From: Streptomyces sp. NBC_01775
Lineage (GTDB): Bacteria; Actinomycetota; Actinomycetes; Streptomycetales; Streptomycetaceae
Length of the DNA: 64,000 nucleotides
Direction: 5' to 3'
Assembly: GCF_035917675.1 (NCBI RefSeq)
Contig: NZ_CP109104.1
Span: forward strand, 6,200,001-6,264,000
Of this stretch, positions 54,667-63,231 are shown piece after piece. The translations under genes and the position numbers were made by a program. The notes beneath the pieces were generated by a model, which had not been told where the DNA came from, did no database searches, and saw only the letters and a program-made list of their open reading frames with translations. How positions within the stretch are numbered: the stretch's first letter is position 1; every line of letters begins with the position of its first letter.

Positions 54667-54676
54667 GAGGGACCGC

Positions 54677-55510
54677 GTGCCCGAGGGACACACCATCCAC
54701 CGGCTCGCCCGCGACTGCGCCGACCGGTTGGCCGGACACCCCTTGGACGCCGCCAGCCCGCAGGGCAAGTTCACCGACGGCGCCGCGCTGCTCGACGGCG
54801 CGGAGCTGACGGCCACCGAGGCGCACGGCAAGCACCTCTTTCTCGGCTTCGGCCCGCTCGGCTGGGTCCATGTGCACCTGGGCCTGTACGGCACCTTCCG
54901 CTTCGGCGCGGGCACCCCGCCGCCACCCGTCGGCCAGGTGCGGCTGCGGCTCGCCACCCGGTCCGACGGGCTGCCCGAGGAGGCGCTGCACTACGCCGAC
55001 CTGCGCGGACCCACCCGCTGCGAACTGCTGGCCGAGCCCGAGAAGCAGGCCATAGACGACCGCCTCGGGCCCGATCCGCTGCGCCCCGCCTCCGACCCGG
55101 AGGCCGCCTGGGCCCGCGTCTCCCGCAGCCGCACCAGCGTCGCCGCGCTGCTCATGGACCAGAAGATCGTCTCCGGGGTCGGCAACGTCTACCGCGCCGA
55201 GGTCCTCTTCCGGCACGGCATCGACCCGTACCGGCCAGGCCGTGAACTCCAGCGCTCCGAATGGGACGCGATCTGGTCGGATCTGGTCGCGCTGATGAAC
55301 GAAGGGGTGCGCAGGAACCGCATCGACACCGTGCGCGAGGAGCACACCCCCGAGGCCATGGGACGCCCCCCGCGCGTGGACGACCACGGGGGCGAGGTCT
55401 ACGTCTACCGCCGCGCCGGGCAGCCCTGCCTGATCTGCGGCAGCCCCGTGAGCAGCGCCGAACTCGCGGCGCGCAACCTCTTCTGGTGCGCGGGCTGCCA
55501 GCGCCGCTGA
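54677..55510 (+). CDS. Fpg/Nei-family DNA glycosylase
   Basis: 277 aa. Removes oxidised bases and nicks the abasic site. Pro2-Glu3 (after Met removal) is the catalytic end, Lys of AHGKHLF the conserved lysine, the helix-two-turn-helix is SGVGNVYRAE, and a C-terminal zinc finger CLIC-x16-CAGC is complete. It resembles actinobacterial Nei2 rather than MutM. GTG 54677 is fixed by the required N-terminal Pro. Operon with rpiB. Confidence 0.93.
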   Translation: MPEGHTIHRLARDCADRLAGHPLDAASPQGKFTDGAALLDGAELTATEAHGKHLFLGFGPLGWVHVHLGLYGTFRFGAGTPPPPVGQVRLRLATRSDGLPEEALHYADLRGPTRCELLAEPEKQAIDDRLGPDPLRPASDPEAAWARVSRSRTSVAALLMDQKIVSGVGNVYRAEVLFRHGIDPYRPGRELQRSEWDAIWSDLVALMNEGVRRNRIDTVREEHTPEAMGRPPRVDDHGGEVYVYRRAGQPCLICGSPVSSAELAARNLFWCAGCQRR

Positions 55511-55665
55511 GCCGGGGAGCCGGAACTTCGCTGAGCTTGAGAGCCGGAACTTCGGAGCCCCGGAAGCCGAGCATCCCCAGCCCCCTCCGGAGGCAGGAGC
55601 CTCCGGAGCCCCCTCCGGAGGCAGGAGCCTCCGGAGCCGCAAAGAGCCCGGAAGCTCCCCGCCGC
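55511..55665. repeat. Repeat-rich convergent spacer with duplicated hairpins
   Basis: GAGCCGGAACTTCG at 55517-55530 and 55541-55554 follows the glycosylase stop. Then the hairpin CTCCGGAGGC-AGGA-GCCTCCGGAG occurs twice (55585-55608 and 55613-55636, 28-base period). The hairpins can serve as terminators for both convergent genes. Confidence 0.85.
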
Positions 55666-56919
55666 TCAGAACCCGTGCGGCAGCCAGGGCGCCACGTCGC
55701 TCATGAACGCCGCCGTCGTCTCCCGCAGCGCCCCCGACTCCGGCCGCTTCTCCTCCACCAGCCCGGACCGCGCCAGCGCTGTCAGCGAGATGCCGCCCAG
55801 ATACGCCGAGCCCAGCTCCGGTACGGACAGCGCCAGATCGGCCGCGTCCCGGGTCGGCGCGCACACCGCGCCCTTCTCGTCACCGGAGAGCCGCCAGCGC
55901 CCGGTGTTCCAGGGGCAGAAGGCGTCCTCGACCTCAAGGACCACATCCACGGGCGTCGCGTACGCACGCGCGGCGAGCGCGGCACCCACATCCACCGGGC
56001 GCAGATACAGCCCGTCCCCCCACCGGGTGGCACATCTGCGCGGGTCGCTCACCCAGTGCAGCCACGGGTCGTCGACCGGGCGCTCCCCCGTCTCCACGGA
56101 CGTGGTCAGGTCGATCCCGAACAAGAAGCGCCACAGCGCCGCATGCGCGGCCGGATCCACCGCGTGCAGCTCCCGCAGCAGCACCGTGCCGTCGGCAGCG
56201 TCGTAGTCGGACCAGTGGACCTTGACCGCGTAGCGCGCGTAGCCCACCGGCTCCTCGCCCCGCAGCACCACCACACAGCGCTGCGGCGAGGCGCCCTCCC
56301 GGGCGCGCTCCGGGTCCAGCAGCGGCAACCGCTCCCAGCCGGGGCGCCGCTTCAGCATCCCCGGCCGCGCGGCCACACAGCGCGCGTAGACGGCCTCGCA
56401 CTCCGCCAGCAGGGAGGCGGAGTCGTCCGACTGGCGCAGCCGCAGCCCAGCGGCCTCCGCCTCCAACCCGGGCGGCAGCCGCAGCGCGACCCGGCTGCTG
56501 TCGATGGTGGCCTCCAGCTCGCGACTCGCCAGGCCGTACCCGAACCGGCCGTAGATCGCCGGCTCGGACGCCGTCAGCACCGCCAGCGGCTCCTCACCGG
56601 ATGCCCGCAGATCGTCCAACTGGCGCCGCATCAAAGAGCGCAGCACTCCCTGGCGCCGGTGGGTGGGGGCCACGCTGACCATCGTCACGCCCGCCGTGGG
56701 TACGGCAGCGCCGCCCGGGACCGTCATCCGGAAGGAGAACAGCCCCGCCGTGCCCACCGGTTGTTCCTCGTCCCAGACCCCGAGCGAACGCTCCGTCTCG
56801 GTCAGGGAACGGAACAACTCCCGCTCCTCGGGAGGCTCCCCACTCCCGAACGCGCTCACCAAGATGTCGTACCAGGCGTCCCACTCCGACGGCTGGAGAA
56901 CCCGCGGCTCAGTTGTCAT
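55666..56919 (-). CDS. Eis-like GNAT acetyltransferase
   Basis: 417 aa. An N-terminal GNAT domain with acetyl-CoA loop VSVAPTHRRQGVLRSLMRRQ, a second degenerate GNAT-like middle part (about 170-300) and a C-terminal SCP2-like domain, the three-part plan of Eis. The catalytic-type Tyr in PAIYGRFGYG and a C-terminal Phe carboxylate (LPHGF) are present. Eis proteins acetylate aminoglycosides or peptides; the natural substrate here is unknown. ATG 56919. Confidence 0.9.
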   Translation of the reverse strand: MTTEPRVLQPSEWDAWYDILVSAFGSGEPPEERELFRSLTETERSLGVWDEEQPVGTAGLFSFRMTVPGGAAVPTAGVTMVSVAPTHRRQGVLRSLMRRQLDDLRASGEEPLAVLTASEPAIYGRFGYGLASRELEATIDSSRVALRLPPGLEAEAAGLRLRQSDDSASLLAECEAVYARCVAARPGMLKRRPGWERLPLLDPERAREGASPQRCVVVLRGEEPVGYARYAVKVHWSDYDAADGTVLLRELHAVDPAAHAALWRFLFGIDLTTSVETGERPVDDPWLHWVSDPRRCATRWGDGLYLRPVDVGAALAARAYATPVDVVLEVEDAFCPWNTGRWRLSGDEKGAVCAPTRDAADLALSVPELGSAYLGGISLTALARSGLVEEKRPESGALRETTAAFMSDVAPWLPHGF

Positions 56920-57029
56920 ACAGCCATGCCTACCAGGGAGTTCGCGGGGGTGCGAACGTTTTTACGGTCATGTGCGCACAGGTGCACGTGCGTCTGCACA
57001 GCCACGGGGGCACCAGGGGGCGCCGGGAA

Positions 57030-57059
57030 TCGACGGGTCACACAGCGGATGGCTAGGCT
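57030..57059 (+). promoter_or_regulatory. Candidate promoter of the membrane phosphatase gene
   Basis: -35 TCGACG (57030-57035), an 18-base spacer and -10 TAGGCT (57054-57059), nine bases before ATG 57068, which has no Shine-Dalgarno. This suggests a leaderless or nearly leaderless mRNA. Confidence 0.45.
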
Positions 57060-57067
57060 CCCTGAGC

Positions 57068-58234
57068 ATGGCGGAACGCCGCGCGGGATCCTCACCCTCG
57101 ACGGCCCGGTCGCACCAGGCGCACAAGGCCCTGCACCGGGTCCGGACGACCCTGCGCAAGTCCGCCGTCGACTACTTCAGGGGCGGGGCCTCCGACTGGG
57201 TGGCCCTGGCCGGACTGATGCTCACCGTCCCCGCCCTCACCTGTGCCACCGTCGTGGTGCCCCTGTGGTGCGCGCCCGAGGCGCTGGTGCTGCCGATCAT
57301 CGCCGGCGGGCTGTTGCTGCGGCCCGCCAGCCTCCTCGCGCTCTACGCCACGGCCGCTGTCGCGGTCATGGTCGAGTCGCTGCTCCTCACGCCCTACGCC
57401 GGGTTCGCCGACGGCGCCGGACGCGTCACCCCCGGCACCATCCTGGTCGTCGCGGCTGCCGGGCTCTCCGGGCTGCTCGTCGCGCAGTTCCGCAGCCGAG
57501 TGGGGGTGCCCTGGCGACGCGGCGGCACCATGCTCTTCGACCTGCGCGAACGCATCCGTGTCCAGAGCAAGCTGCCCAAACTGCCCTCCGGATGGCACCG
57601 CGAAATGGCGCTGCGGCCCGCCGGAGGACAGTCCTTCTCCGGAGACTTCGTCGTCGCCGCGCGCACCGGCCCCAAGAGCCGCACTCTCGAGGTCGTCCTC
57701 ACCGACGTCTCCGGCAAGGGCATGGACGCCGCCTCCCGCGCGCTGCTGCTCTCCGGCGCCTTCGGCGGACTGCTCGGCTCGCTGCCCCCGCACGACTTCC
57801 TGCCGGCCGCCAACGGCTATCTGCTGCGCCAGTCCTGGGACGAGGGCTTCGCCACCTCTGTCCACCTCGTGCTGGACCTGGACAGCGGCGACTACGAACT
57901 CCTCTCCGCGGGACACGTGCCCGCGATGCAGCTCAACGCCGGATCCGGCAAATGGGAGGAGAAGGCCGGCGAGGGCCCGCTGCTGGGTGTGTACGACGGC
58001 GCGGAGTTCGAGCCCGTCAGGGGGACGCTGCGCCGCGGTGACGTGCTGATGCTGTTCACCGACGGGCTCGTCGAGACGGCCGACCGGGACCTGACCGAGG
58101 GCATAGACCGCCTCACCGGCGAGGCCGACCGCTACGTCGCCTCCAGCTTCCACGGCGCCGCCTGGCACCTGATCGAGTCCGTCGCGCGCGACGTCAACGA
58201 CGACCGCGCCCTCCTGCTGCTCTGCCGCGCCTGA
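57068..58234 (+). CDS. Membrane PP2C/SpoIIE-type Ser/Thr phosphatase
   Basis: 388 aa. Two to four hydrophobic segments in the first 150 residues (about 40-60, 65-85, 86-105 and 118-138), then a SpoIIE/PP2C domain with FSGDFVVAART, LTDVSGKGMDAASRALLLSG, LSAGHVPAMQL and LFTDGLVET. Such proteins dephosphorylate anti-sigma-factor antagonists in stress and development pathways. No anti-sigma partner is adjacent. ATG 57068 is chosen; the long upstream frame overlaps the acetyltransferase. The stop begins a 24-base tandem repeat. Confidence 0.88.
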   Translation: MAERRAGSSPSTARSHQAHKALHRVRTTLRKSAVDYFRGGASDWVALAGLMLTVPALTCATVVVPLWCAPEALVLPIIAGGLLLRPASLLALYATAAVAVMVESLLLTPYAGFADGAGRVTPGTILVVAAAGLSGLLVAQFRSRVGVPWRRGGTMLFDLRERIRVQSKLPKLPSGWHREMALRPAGGQSFSGDFVVAARTGPKSRTLEVVLTDVSGKGMDAASRALLLSGAFGGLLGSLPPHDFLPAANGYLLRQSWDEGFATSVHLVLDLDSGDYELLSAGHVPAMQLNAGSGKWEEKAGEGPLLGVYDGAEFEPVRGTLRRGDVLMLFTDGLVETADRDLTEGIDRLTGEADRYVASSFHGAAWHLIESVARDVNDDRALLLLCRA

Positions 58235-58320
58235 GCCGCCCGCGCGGCCCTGGCTGAGTCGCCCCGCGCCGCCCCGCCTGAGTCGCCCCGCGCCGCCCCG
58301 CCTGAGCCGCCCGCGCTGCC
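58230..58320. repeat. 24-bp tandem repeat beginning at the phosphatase stop codon
   Basis: CTGAGTCGCCCCGCGCCGCC-type units at 58253-58276 and 58277-58300 are identical. Shortened versions flank them at about 58231 (containing the stop TGA 58232-58234) and at 58301. Each unit starts CTGAG. Confidence 0.85.
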
Positions 58321-58470
58321 GCTCGTCGGCCCCCGCTCCACCTGGCCTGAGCCCGGACCCGGGGGTTTTCCCCACCCTGAATCCGGCGGCAACCGTCATG
58401 GTGCCCGACCACCCGTGATCCGTACGTTCGAGAGGTCGGAAACAGCGGACCACCAGGGTTGGAGACCAGC

Positions 58471-59376
58471 ATGGGCAAGCGCCCGAAGCGCTCGGCGCAC
58501 GAGGAGGCGTACGCCCCGAGGGTGCGCTGCGCGGTGGAGCTGCGCGCCGTCACCCGGCGCTACGGACGGAGTGTGCATGCCCTGCGCGGCATCGACCTCG
58601 CCCTGCCCCACGGCAGCTTCACCGCCGTGATGGGCCCCTCCGGCTCGGGGAAGTCCACCTTCCTCCAGTGCGCCGCCGGTCTCGACCGGCCCACCTCGGG
58701 CACCGTTCACCTGGGCGGCACCGAGATCACCGCCCTCAGCGAGAACAAGCTGACCGCGCTGCGCCGCAGCCGTCTCGGCTTCGTCTTCCAGGCGTTCAAC
58801 CTGCTGCCCTCGCTCACCGTCGAGCAGAACGTCCAGCTGCCGCTGCGCCTCGCGGGCCGCAGGCCCGACCGGCGCCGGTCGGCGCACGTCCTCGCCCAAG
58901 TGGGCCTGCACGAGCACGCGAGGCGCCGCCCCGACCAGCTCTCCGGCGGCCAGCAACAGCGCGTCGCCCTGGCCCGCGCGCTGGTCACCTCACCCGACGT
59001 GATCTTCGCCGACGAGCCGACCGGGGCCCTCGACACCACCACAGCGGCCGAGGTCCTCACCTTGCTGCGCAGCGCGGCGACGGGGGAGCCCGCGCCGGGC
59101 TTCGGCGTCCCGGACCCAGGGGTTCCGGGCCCCGGAGTCCCGGGCGATCCCGGCGGCCCCCACGGCACCGTCGTCATGGTCACCCACGACCCGGCAGCCG
59201 CCGCGTACGCGGACCGGGTGCTCTTCCTCGCCGACGGCAGCCTCGTCGACAGCCTGGAGCGCCGGCCCGAGTGGGAGCCGACGCACGCCGCCGGGGAGAT
59301 CGCCGCGCGGATGGCCCGGCTCACCGCGCGCGGCCCGTCGTCCGCCCCGCACTCCTCCCCGCAGGTCGCCGCATGA
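58471..59376 (+). CDS. MacB/LolD-type ABC transporter ATPase
   Basis: 301 aa. Nucleotide-binding subunit for the coupled FtsX permease. Walker A GPSGSGKST (about 55-63), Q-loop FQAFNLLP, signature LSGGQQQR (about 156), Walker B VIFADEPTGALD (about 176) and H-loop VTHD (about 237). A Pro/Gly-rich insert of about 25 residues (about 207-231, PGVPGPGVPGDPGG) between Walker B and the H-loop is unusual. ATG 58471 lies 6 bases after GGAG. It overlaps the permease start in ATGA. Confidence 0.93.
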   Translation: MGKRPKRSAHEEAYAPRVRCAVELRAVTRRYGRSVHALRGIDLALPHGSFTAVMGPSGSGKSTFLQCAAGLDRPTSGTVHLGGTEITALSENKLTALRRSRLGFVFQAFNLLPSLTVEQNVQLPLRLAGRRPDRRRSAHVLAQVGLHEHARRRPDQLSGGQQQRVALARALVTSPDVIFADEPTGALDTTTAAEVLTLLRSAATGEPAPGFGVPDPGVPGPGVPGDPGGPHGTVVMVTHDPAAAAYADRVLFLADGSLVDSLERRPEWEPTHAAGEIAARMARLTARGPSSAPHSSPQVAA

Positions 59377-61904
59377 GCACCGGCCTGCTGCCCAACGGGC
59401 TGGCCCGCGCGGCCGTCCGGTTCAAGCCCGCCTCCTTCGCCGGGACGTTCGTGGCGCTCGCCATGGCCGCGATGATCATCTCGGCCTGCGGCTTCCTCGC
59501 CGAGACCGGTGTACGCGCCTCCGTCCCGCCCCAGCGCTACGCGGCGGCACCCGTCGTCGTCACCGCCGACCAGAACGCCCACCTGATCACGGGCAGCGGA
59601 GAGGACCGCTCGGACGAGGGGGACACCGTCCCCGAGCGCGCCCGGCTGGACGCCGCCGGCGCCGCGCGGAAGGCCCGCACGGTGCCGGGGGTCAGCCGGG
59701 CCGTGCCCGATGTGACCTTCACCCTCGGATCCCGGCACGGCGCGGCGCCGCTCACCGGACACGGATGGGGCTCCAGCGCCTTCACCGCCACCCGCCTCCG
59801 GCACGGCACCCCGCCCCGGACGGACCGCGACCTCGTCCTCGACACCGCCGCCGCCAAGGCCCTGGGCGCCCGCACCGGCGCCGAGGTCACCCTCACCACG
59901 CCAGAAGGTGCCCGCACCTTCCATGTCTCCGGCACCACCCGGGGCCCCAGCGGAGGCGGACACCCGCAAGGCCCGGGCGCCTGGTTCACCGACGCGCGCG
60001 CCCAGGCGCTTGCCGGTCACCCGGGGAAGGCCGACGCCCTCGCCGTCCTCACCCGGCACGGCGCGGACCCCGCCACGGTCGCCGACCGGCTGCGTACCGC
60101 GCTCAAGGGCACGGGCCTGCGCGTACACACCGGCCAAGCGCGCAGCGCGGCCGAGGACACCGGCGTCGACTACGCCAAGGAAGCGCTGACGGGCCTCGGC
60201 TTCTCCTTCGGCGGGATCGCCGCCATGACGGCCGTCTTCACCGCCTCGGGCACCGTGGCCCTGTCGGTCTCCCAGCGCCGCCGCGAGTTCGCCCTGCTGC
60301 GCGCCATCGGCGCGACACCCCGGCAGATCCGGCGGACGGTCGCGACCGAGGCGATGTTCGTCGCTCCCCTCGCGGGCGCACTGGGCTGTCTGCCCGGGGT
60401 GGGCCTGGCGAGCTGGTGGTTCGGCGAGCTGCGCGCACGCGGCGCCGTCCCCGACGGCCTCCACCTGGAGATCACGGCCACCCCGGTGTGGACCGCACTC
60501 GGCACGGTCCTCGGCACCGCGCTGCTCGCCGGATACCTCGCGGCCCGCCGCCCCTCGAAGATCAAACCGGGCCTGGCCCTCAGCGAGGCGGCACGCGAGC
60601 GCTTCCGGCCCGGCATCATCCGCACCCTGCTCGGCCTCGGCGCCCTGACCGGCGGCATCGCCATGGCACGGCTCGCCGCCACCGAGGGCGGCGAGGAAGC
60701 GGCGAACCTCGCGCTGGGCGTGGTGATGCTGCTGATGACGGCGGTCGCGCTGCTCGGCCAGTACGTCGCCAAGGCGTGCGCCTGGCTGCTCGGTCTGGTG
60801 ATGCGCGCGGGCACCGCCGCGTCCGAGTTGGCCGCCGCCAACTCCTGGGCGCACGCCGGCAGACTGGCCTCGGCGATCACCCCCGTCGTGCTGGCCATGG
60901 CCTTCTGCTCGACGCTGATCTTTCTCCAGACCAGCGAGGATCACGCGACCGCCGTCCAGCAGCGCGCCGGCATACGCGCCGACCACATCGTCACGGGCCC
61001 CGCCGGCACCGGCCTGCCACGCACCGCCGCCGCCCGCGCGGCCCGCACCCCGGGCGTCCAAGCGGCGACAGGGCTGCTGCGCACCGAGGTGCTGGTGGAG
61101 GTCCGCTCCGATGGCACCTACCTCCAGGCCGCCGCCGCACAGGGCGTCAGCGGGGGAGGGCGAGCGCTGGGCGACGTCCAGAACCTGGGCATACGCGAGG
61201 GCTCGCTCGACGGGCTGCGGCGCGGCACGGTCGCCGTCGACCGCCTCGTCGCCAAGGGCGCGCGCGTCGCCCCCGGCGACCGGCTGCCCCTGTGGCTCCC
61301 CGACGGCACGAAGGTCCGCCCCAAGGTCGCCGCCGTCTACACCAGGGGCACCGGACTGTCCGCTGTCACCCTGCCCCGCGCCGCCCTGACGGGGCACGTC
61401 ACCTCGGCCTACGACAGCGAGATACTCGTCCGCCAGGAGCGGGACGCCGACACGGGCGCCGTCGCCCGGGCGCTGAGCGGCCTCGGCGACGTCTCCGACA
61501 AGGCGTCCTACACGAGGGCCGCAGACCGGGACCGCGCCCTCAACGCCTGGGGCAACCGCACCATGGCGCTCGTCCTCGGCGGCTTCGCCGCGGTCGCAGC
61601 CGTGAACACCCTGGTGATGACCGTCCTCGCACGCCGCCGCGAGGTGACGACCCTGCGGCTGATCGGCTCCACCCGGCGGCAGGTGCTGGAGATGATGCGC
61701 TGGGAGGCGGCGCTCGTCGCCCTGTCCGCTCTGGCCCTGGGCACAGCGATCGCACTGGCGACGCTCATCCCCATGACCCAGGGCCTCTTCGAAGCGCCCC
61801 CGCACATACCCCCGCTTCTCTACGGAGCCTTCGCAGCGACCATCGCCACCCTCACCCTCACGGCCACCGCCCTCCCCGCCAGAGCCCTCCTGCACCGCCC
61901 CTGA
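59373..61904 (+). CDS. FtsX-family ABC transporter permease
   Basis: 843 aa. Two FtsX repeats, each a helix, an outside domain and three helices: helices near 26-46, 285-310, 330-350, 375-395, 430-450, 500-520, 725-750 and 770-840. The motif RRREFALLRAIGATPRQIRR after the first domain and RRREVTTLRLIGSTRRQVLEM in the second are the cytoplasmic coupling segments. With the ATPase it forms a mechanotransmission-type transporter, possibly for lipoproteins, peptides or signalling. No neighbouring two-component or peptide gene hints at the substrate. ATG 59373 overlaps the ATPase stop. Confidence 0.93.
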   Translation: MSTGLLPNGLARAAVRFKPASFAGTFVALAMAAMIISACGFLAETGVRASVPPQRYAAAPVVVTADQNAHLITGSGEDRSDEGDTVPERARLDAAGAARKARTVPGVSRAVPDVTFTLGSRHGAAPLTGHGWGSSAFTATRLRHGTPPRTDRDLVLDTAAAKALGARTGAEVTLTTPEGARTFHVSGTTRGPSGGGHPQGPGAWFTDARAQALAGHPGKADALAVLTRHGADPATVADRLRTALKGTGLRVHTGQARSAAEDTGVDYAKEALTGLGFSFGGIAAMTAVFTASGTVALSVSQRRREFALLRAIGATPRQIRRTVATEAMFVAPLAGALGCLPGVGLASWWFGELRARGAVPDGLHLEITATPVWTALGTVLGTALLAGYLAARRPSKIKPGLALSEAARERFRPGIIRTLLGLGALTGGIAMARLAATEGGEEAANLALGVVMLLMTAVALLGQYVAKACAWLLGLVMRAGTAASELAAANSWAHAGRLASAITPVVLAMAFCSTLIFLQTSEDHATAVQQRAGIRADHIVTGPAGTGLPRTAAARAARTPGVQAATGLLRTEVLVEVRSDGTYLQAAAAQGVSGGGRALGDVQNLGIREGSLDGLRRGTVAVDRLVAKGARVAPGDRLPLWLPDGTKVRPKVAAVYTRGTGLSAVTLPRAALTGHVTSAYDSEILVRQERDADTGAVARALSGLGDVSDKASYTRAADRDRALNAWGNRTMALVLGGFAAVAAVNTLVMTVLARRREVTTLRLIGSTRRQVLEMMRWEAALVALSALALGTAIALATLIPMTQGLFEAPPHIPPLLYGAFAATIATLTLTATALPARALLHRP

Positions 61905-61930
61905 GCCGAGCCCGGCAGGGCCCGGAAACA

Positions 61931-61967
61931 CCTTGCCCTCCCCGGGAAGGACCCGGGGAGGGCAAGG
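61931..61967. terminator. Bidirectional hairpin terminator
   Basis: Perfect 16-bp stem, CCTTGCCCTCCCCGGG with its complement, and a 5-base loop AAGGA, between the convergent FtsX permease and acyltransferase genes. Confidence 0.9.
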
Positions 61968-62007
61968 GGGACGAACAGTTGCACGCGGGCCGCAGGGCCG
62001 CGAGGCG

Positions 62008-63231
62008 TTACCGCTTGCGGTGGGAGACGGGCTGCCGACCGGCCGACGGCTGTGAGCCGTCACCCTGGACACCCCGCGTGGCCTCCCGCTTGCGGGCCAT
62101 CGCACCGGCATCCCGCTTGAAGAACCACTCCATCTTCGGCTCGACCATGAAGCGGAACATCCTGGTCACCCATGGAGTGCAGAGCGCCGTCATCATCACG
62201 GCGGCCAGCACGGTGATGAACACCCGGCTCAGCGGGTGGTCGACCCAGGCCATGTCGTACCAGTCGAACTGCCGGGAGCCCTGGATCGCGAAGATGTGCA
62301 GCAGGTACGCGTACAGCGTGCCCGCGCCCAGCACCGTGAACCACATGTGCCGCCGCGGCACCCACGACAGGAAGCACGCGGTCATCACCAGACCGCAGCC
62401 GAAGATGGCGAGGTACATCACGGCGCCCGCCCAGGAGGGGACGTGCATGTCGGCGGCGGACTTGTCGTGCAGGAACCACGCCTTGGACATCCTGGGCACG
62501 GCCCAGTAGGCGAAGACCATCGCGCACAGCGTCACCGGCACGGCGATGTAGCGCATCTCACGGCGCTTGACCAGTTGGAAGTGGTGGGGACGGAGCTGGA
62601 GCCCGAGCACGAAGAACGGCAGGAACTGCGCGACCCGCATCAGGTTCAGATCACTGTCGATCGTCGGGGTCACACTCGCGGCCACCGCGATCGCCAGCGC
62701 GACGGGCAACGGCCAGCGCAGGCTCTTCCACACCGGCGTGGTCAGCCGCCACAGGAACAGCGCCACAAGGAACCAGAGCGCGAACCCCGGCTCCTGGAAG
62801 TGGAACTCGCGGTCCGGGTCGTCGTTGGCCCACCGCATGAAGAAGGTGTACGCGACCTGGATCGCCAGGTAGGGGACCACCACGCCGGTGACCAGGCGCT
62901 GGACCTGCTTCGGCTTGCCCTCGAAGCTCCTGGACAGATAGCCGGAGATGATGATGAAGGCCGGCATGTGGAACGTGTACATCACGAAGTACAGGGCTTC
63001 GGCCGTACGGCTGTCATCGCGCAGCGGATCCCAAGTGTGACCGATCCCGACGAGCACGATCGTGAGGTACTTCGCGTTGTCGAAGAACGGATCACGCTGC
63101 TTGGCTGCTGGCTTCTTCTGCGCCTTCGCAGGTTGCTCCGCGGACACCGGTGGCGTCTGGGAGGGGGACTCCTGGCGGACGGGGGGGAGCGGCGCCCGCT
63201 CATAACCAGCGTGCAACATCTGCCGCACCAT
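62008..63231 (-). CDS. Acyltransferase-3 family membrane protein
   Basis: 407 aa. About ten hydrophobic helices with the N-terminal pattern FFDNAKYLTIVLVGIGHTWDPL, where the His is the family catalytic candidate, and FHMPAFIIISGYLSRSF. The family (OafA/NodX/WcaK-type) acetylates or acylates exported sugars or polymers at the membrane. A basic Pro/Gln/Lys-rich head and an Arg/Gln-rich tail lie in the cytoplasm. ATG 63231 follows AGAGGG; the leader is AT-rich (AATTTACGGCCTAG). The substrate is unknown. Confidence 0.87.
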   Translation of the reverse strand: MVRQMLHAGYERAPLPPVRQESPSQTPPVSAEQPAKAQKKPAAKQRDPFFDNAKYLTIVLVGIGHTWDPLRDDSRTAEALYFVMYTFHMPAFIIISGYLSRSFEGKPKQVQRLVTGVVVPYLAIQVAYTFFMRWANDDPDREFHFQEPGFALWFLVALFLWRLTTPVWKSLRWPLPVALAIAVAASVTPTIDSDLNLMRVAQFLPFFVLGLQLRPHHFQLVKRREMRYIAVPVTLCAMVFAYWAVPRMSKAWFLHDKSAADMHVPSWAGAVMYLAIFGCGLVMTACFLSWVPRRHMWFTVLGAGTLYAYLLHIFAIQGSRQFDWYDMAWVDHPLSRVFITVLAAVMMTALCTPWVTRMFRFMVEPKMEWFFKRDAGAMARKREATRGVQGDGSQPSAGRQPVSHRKR

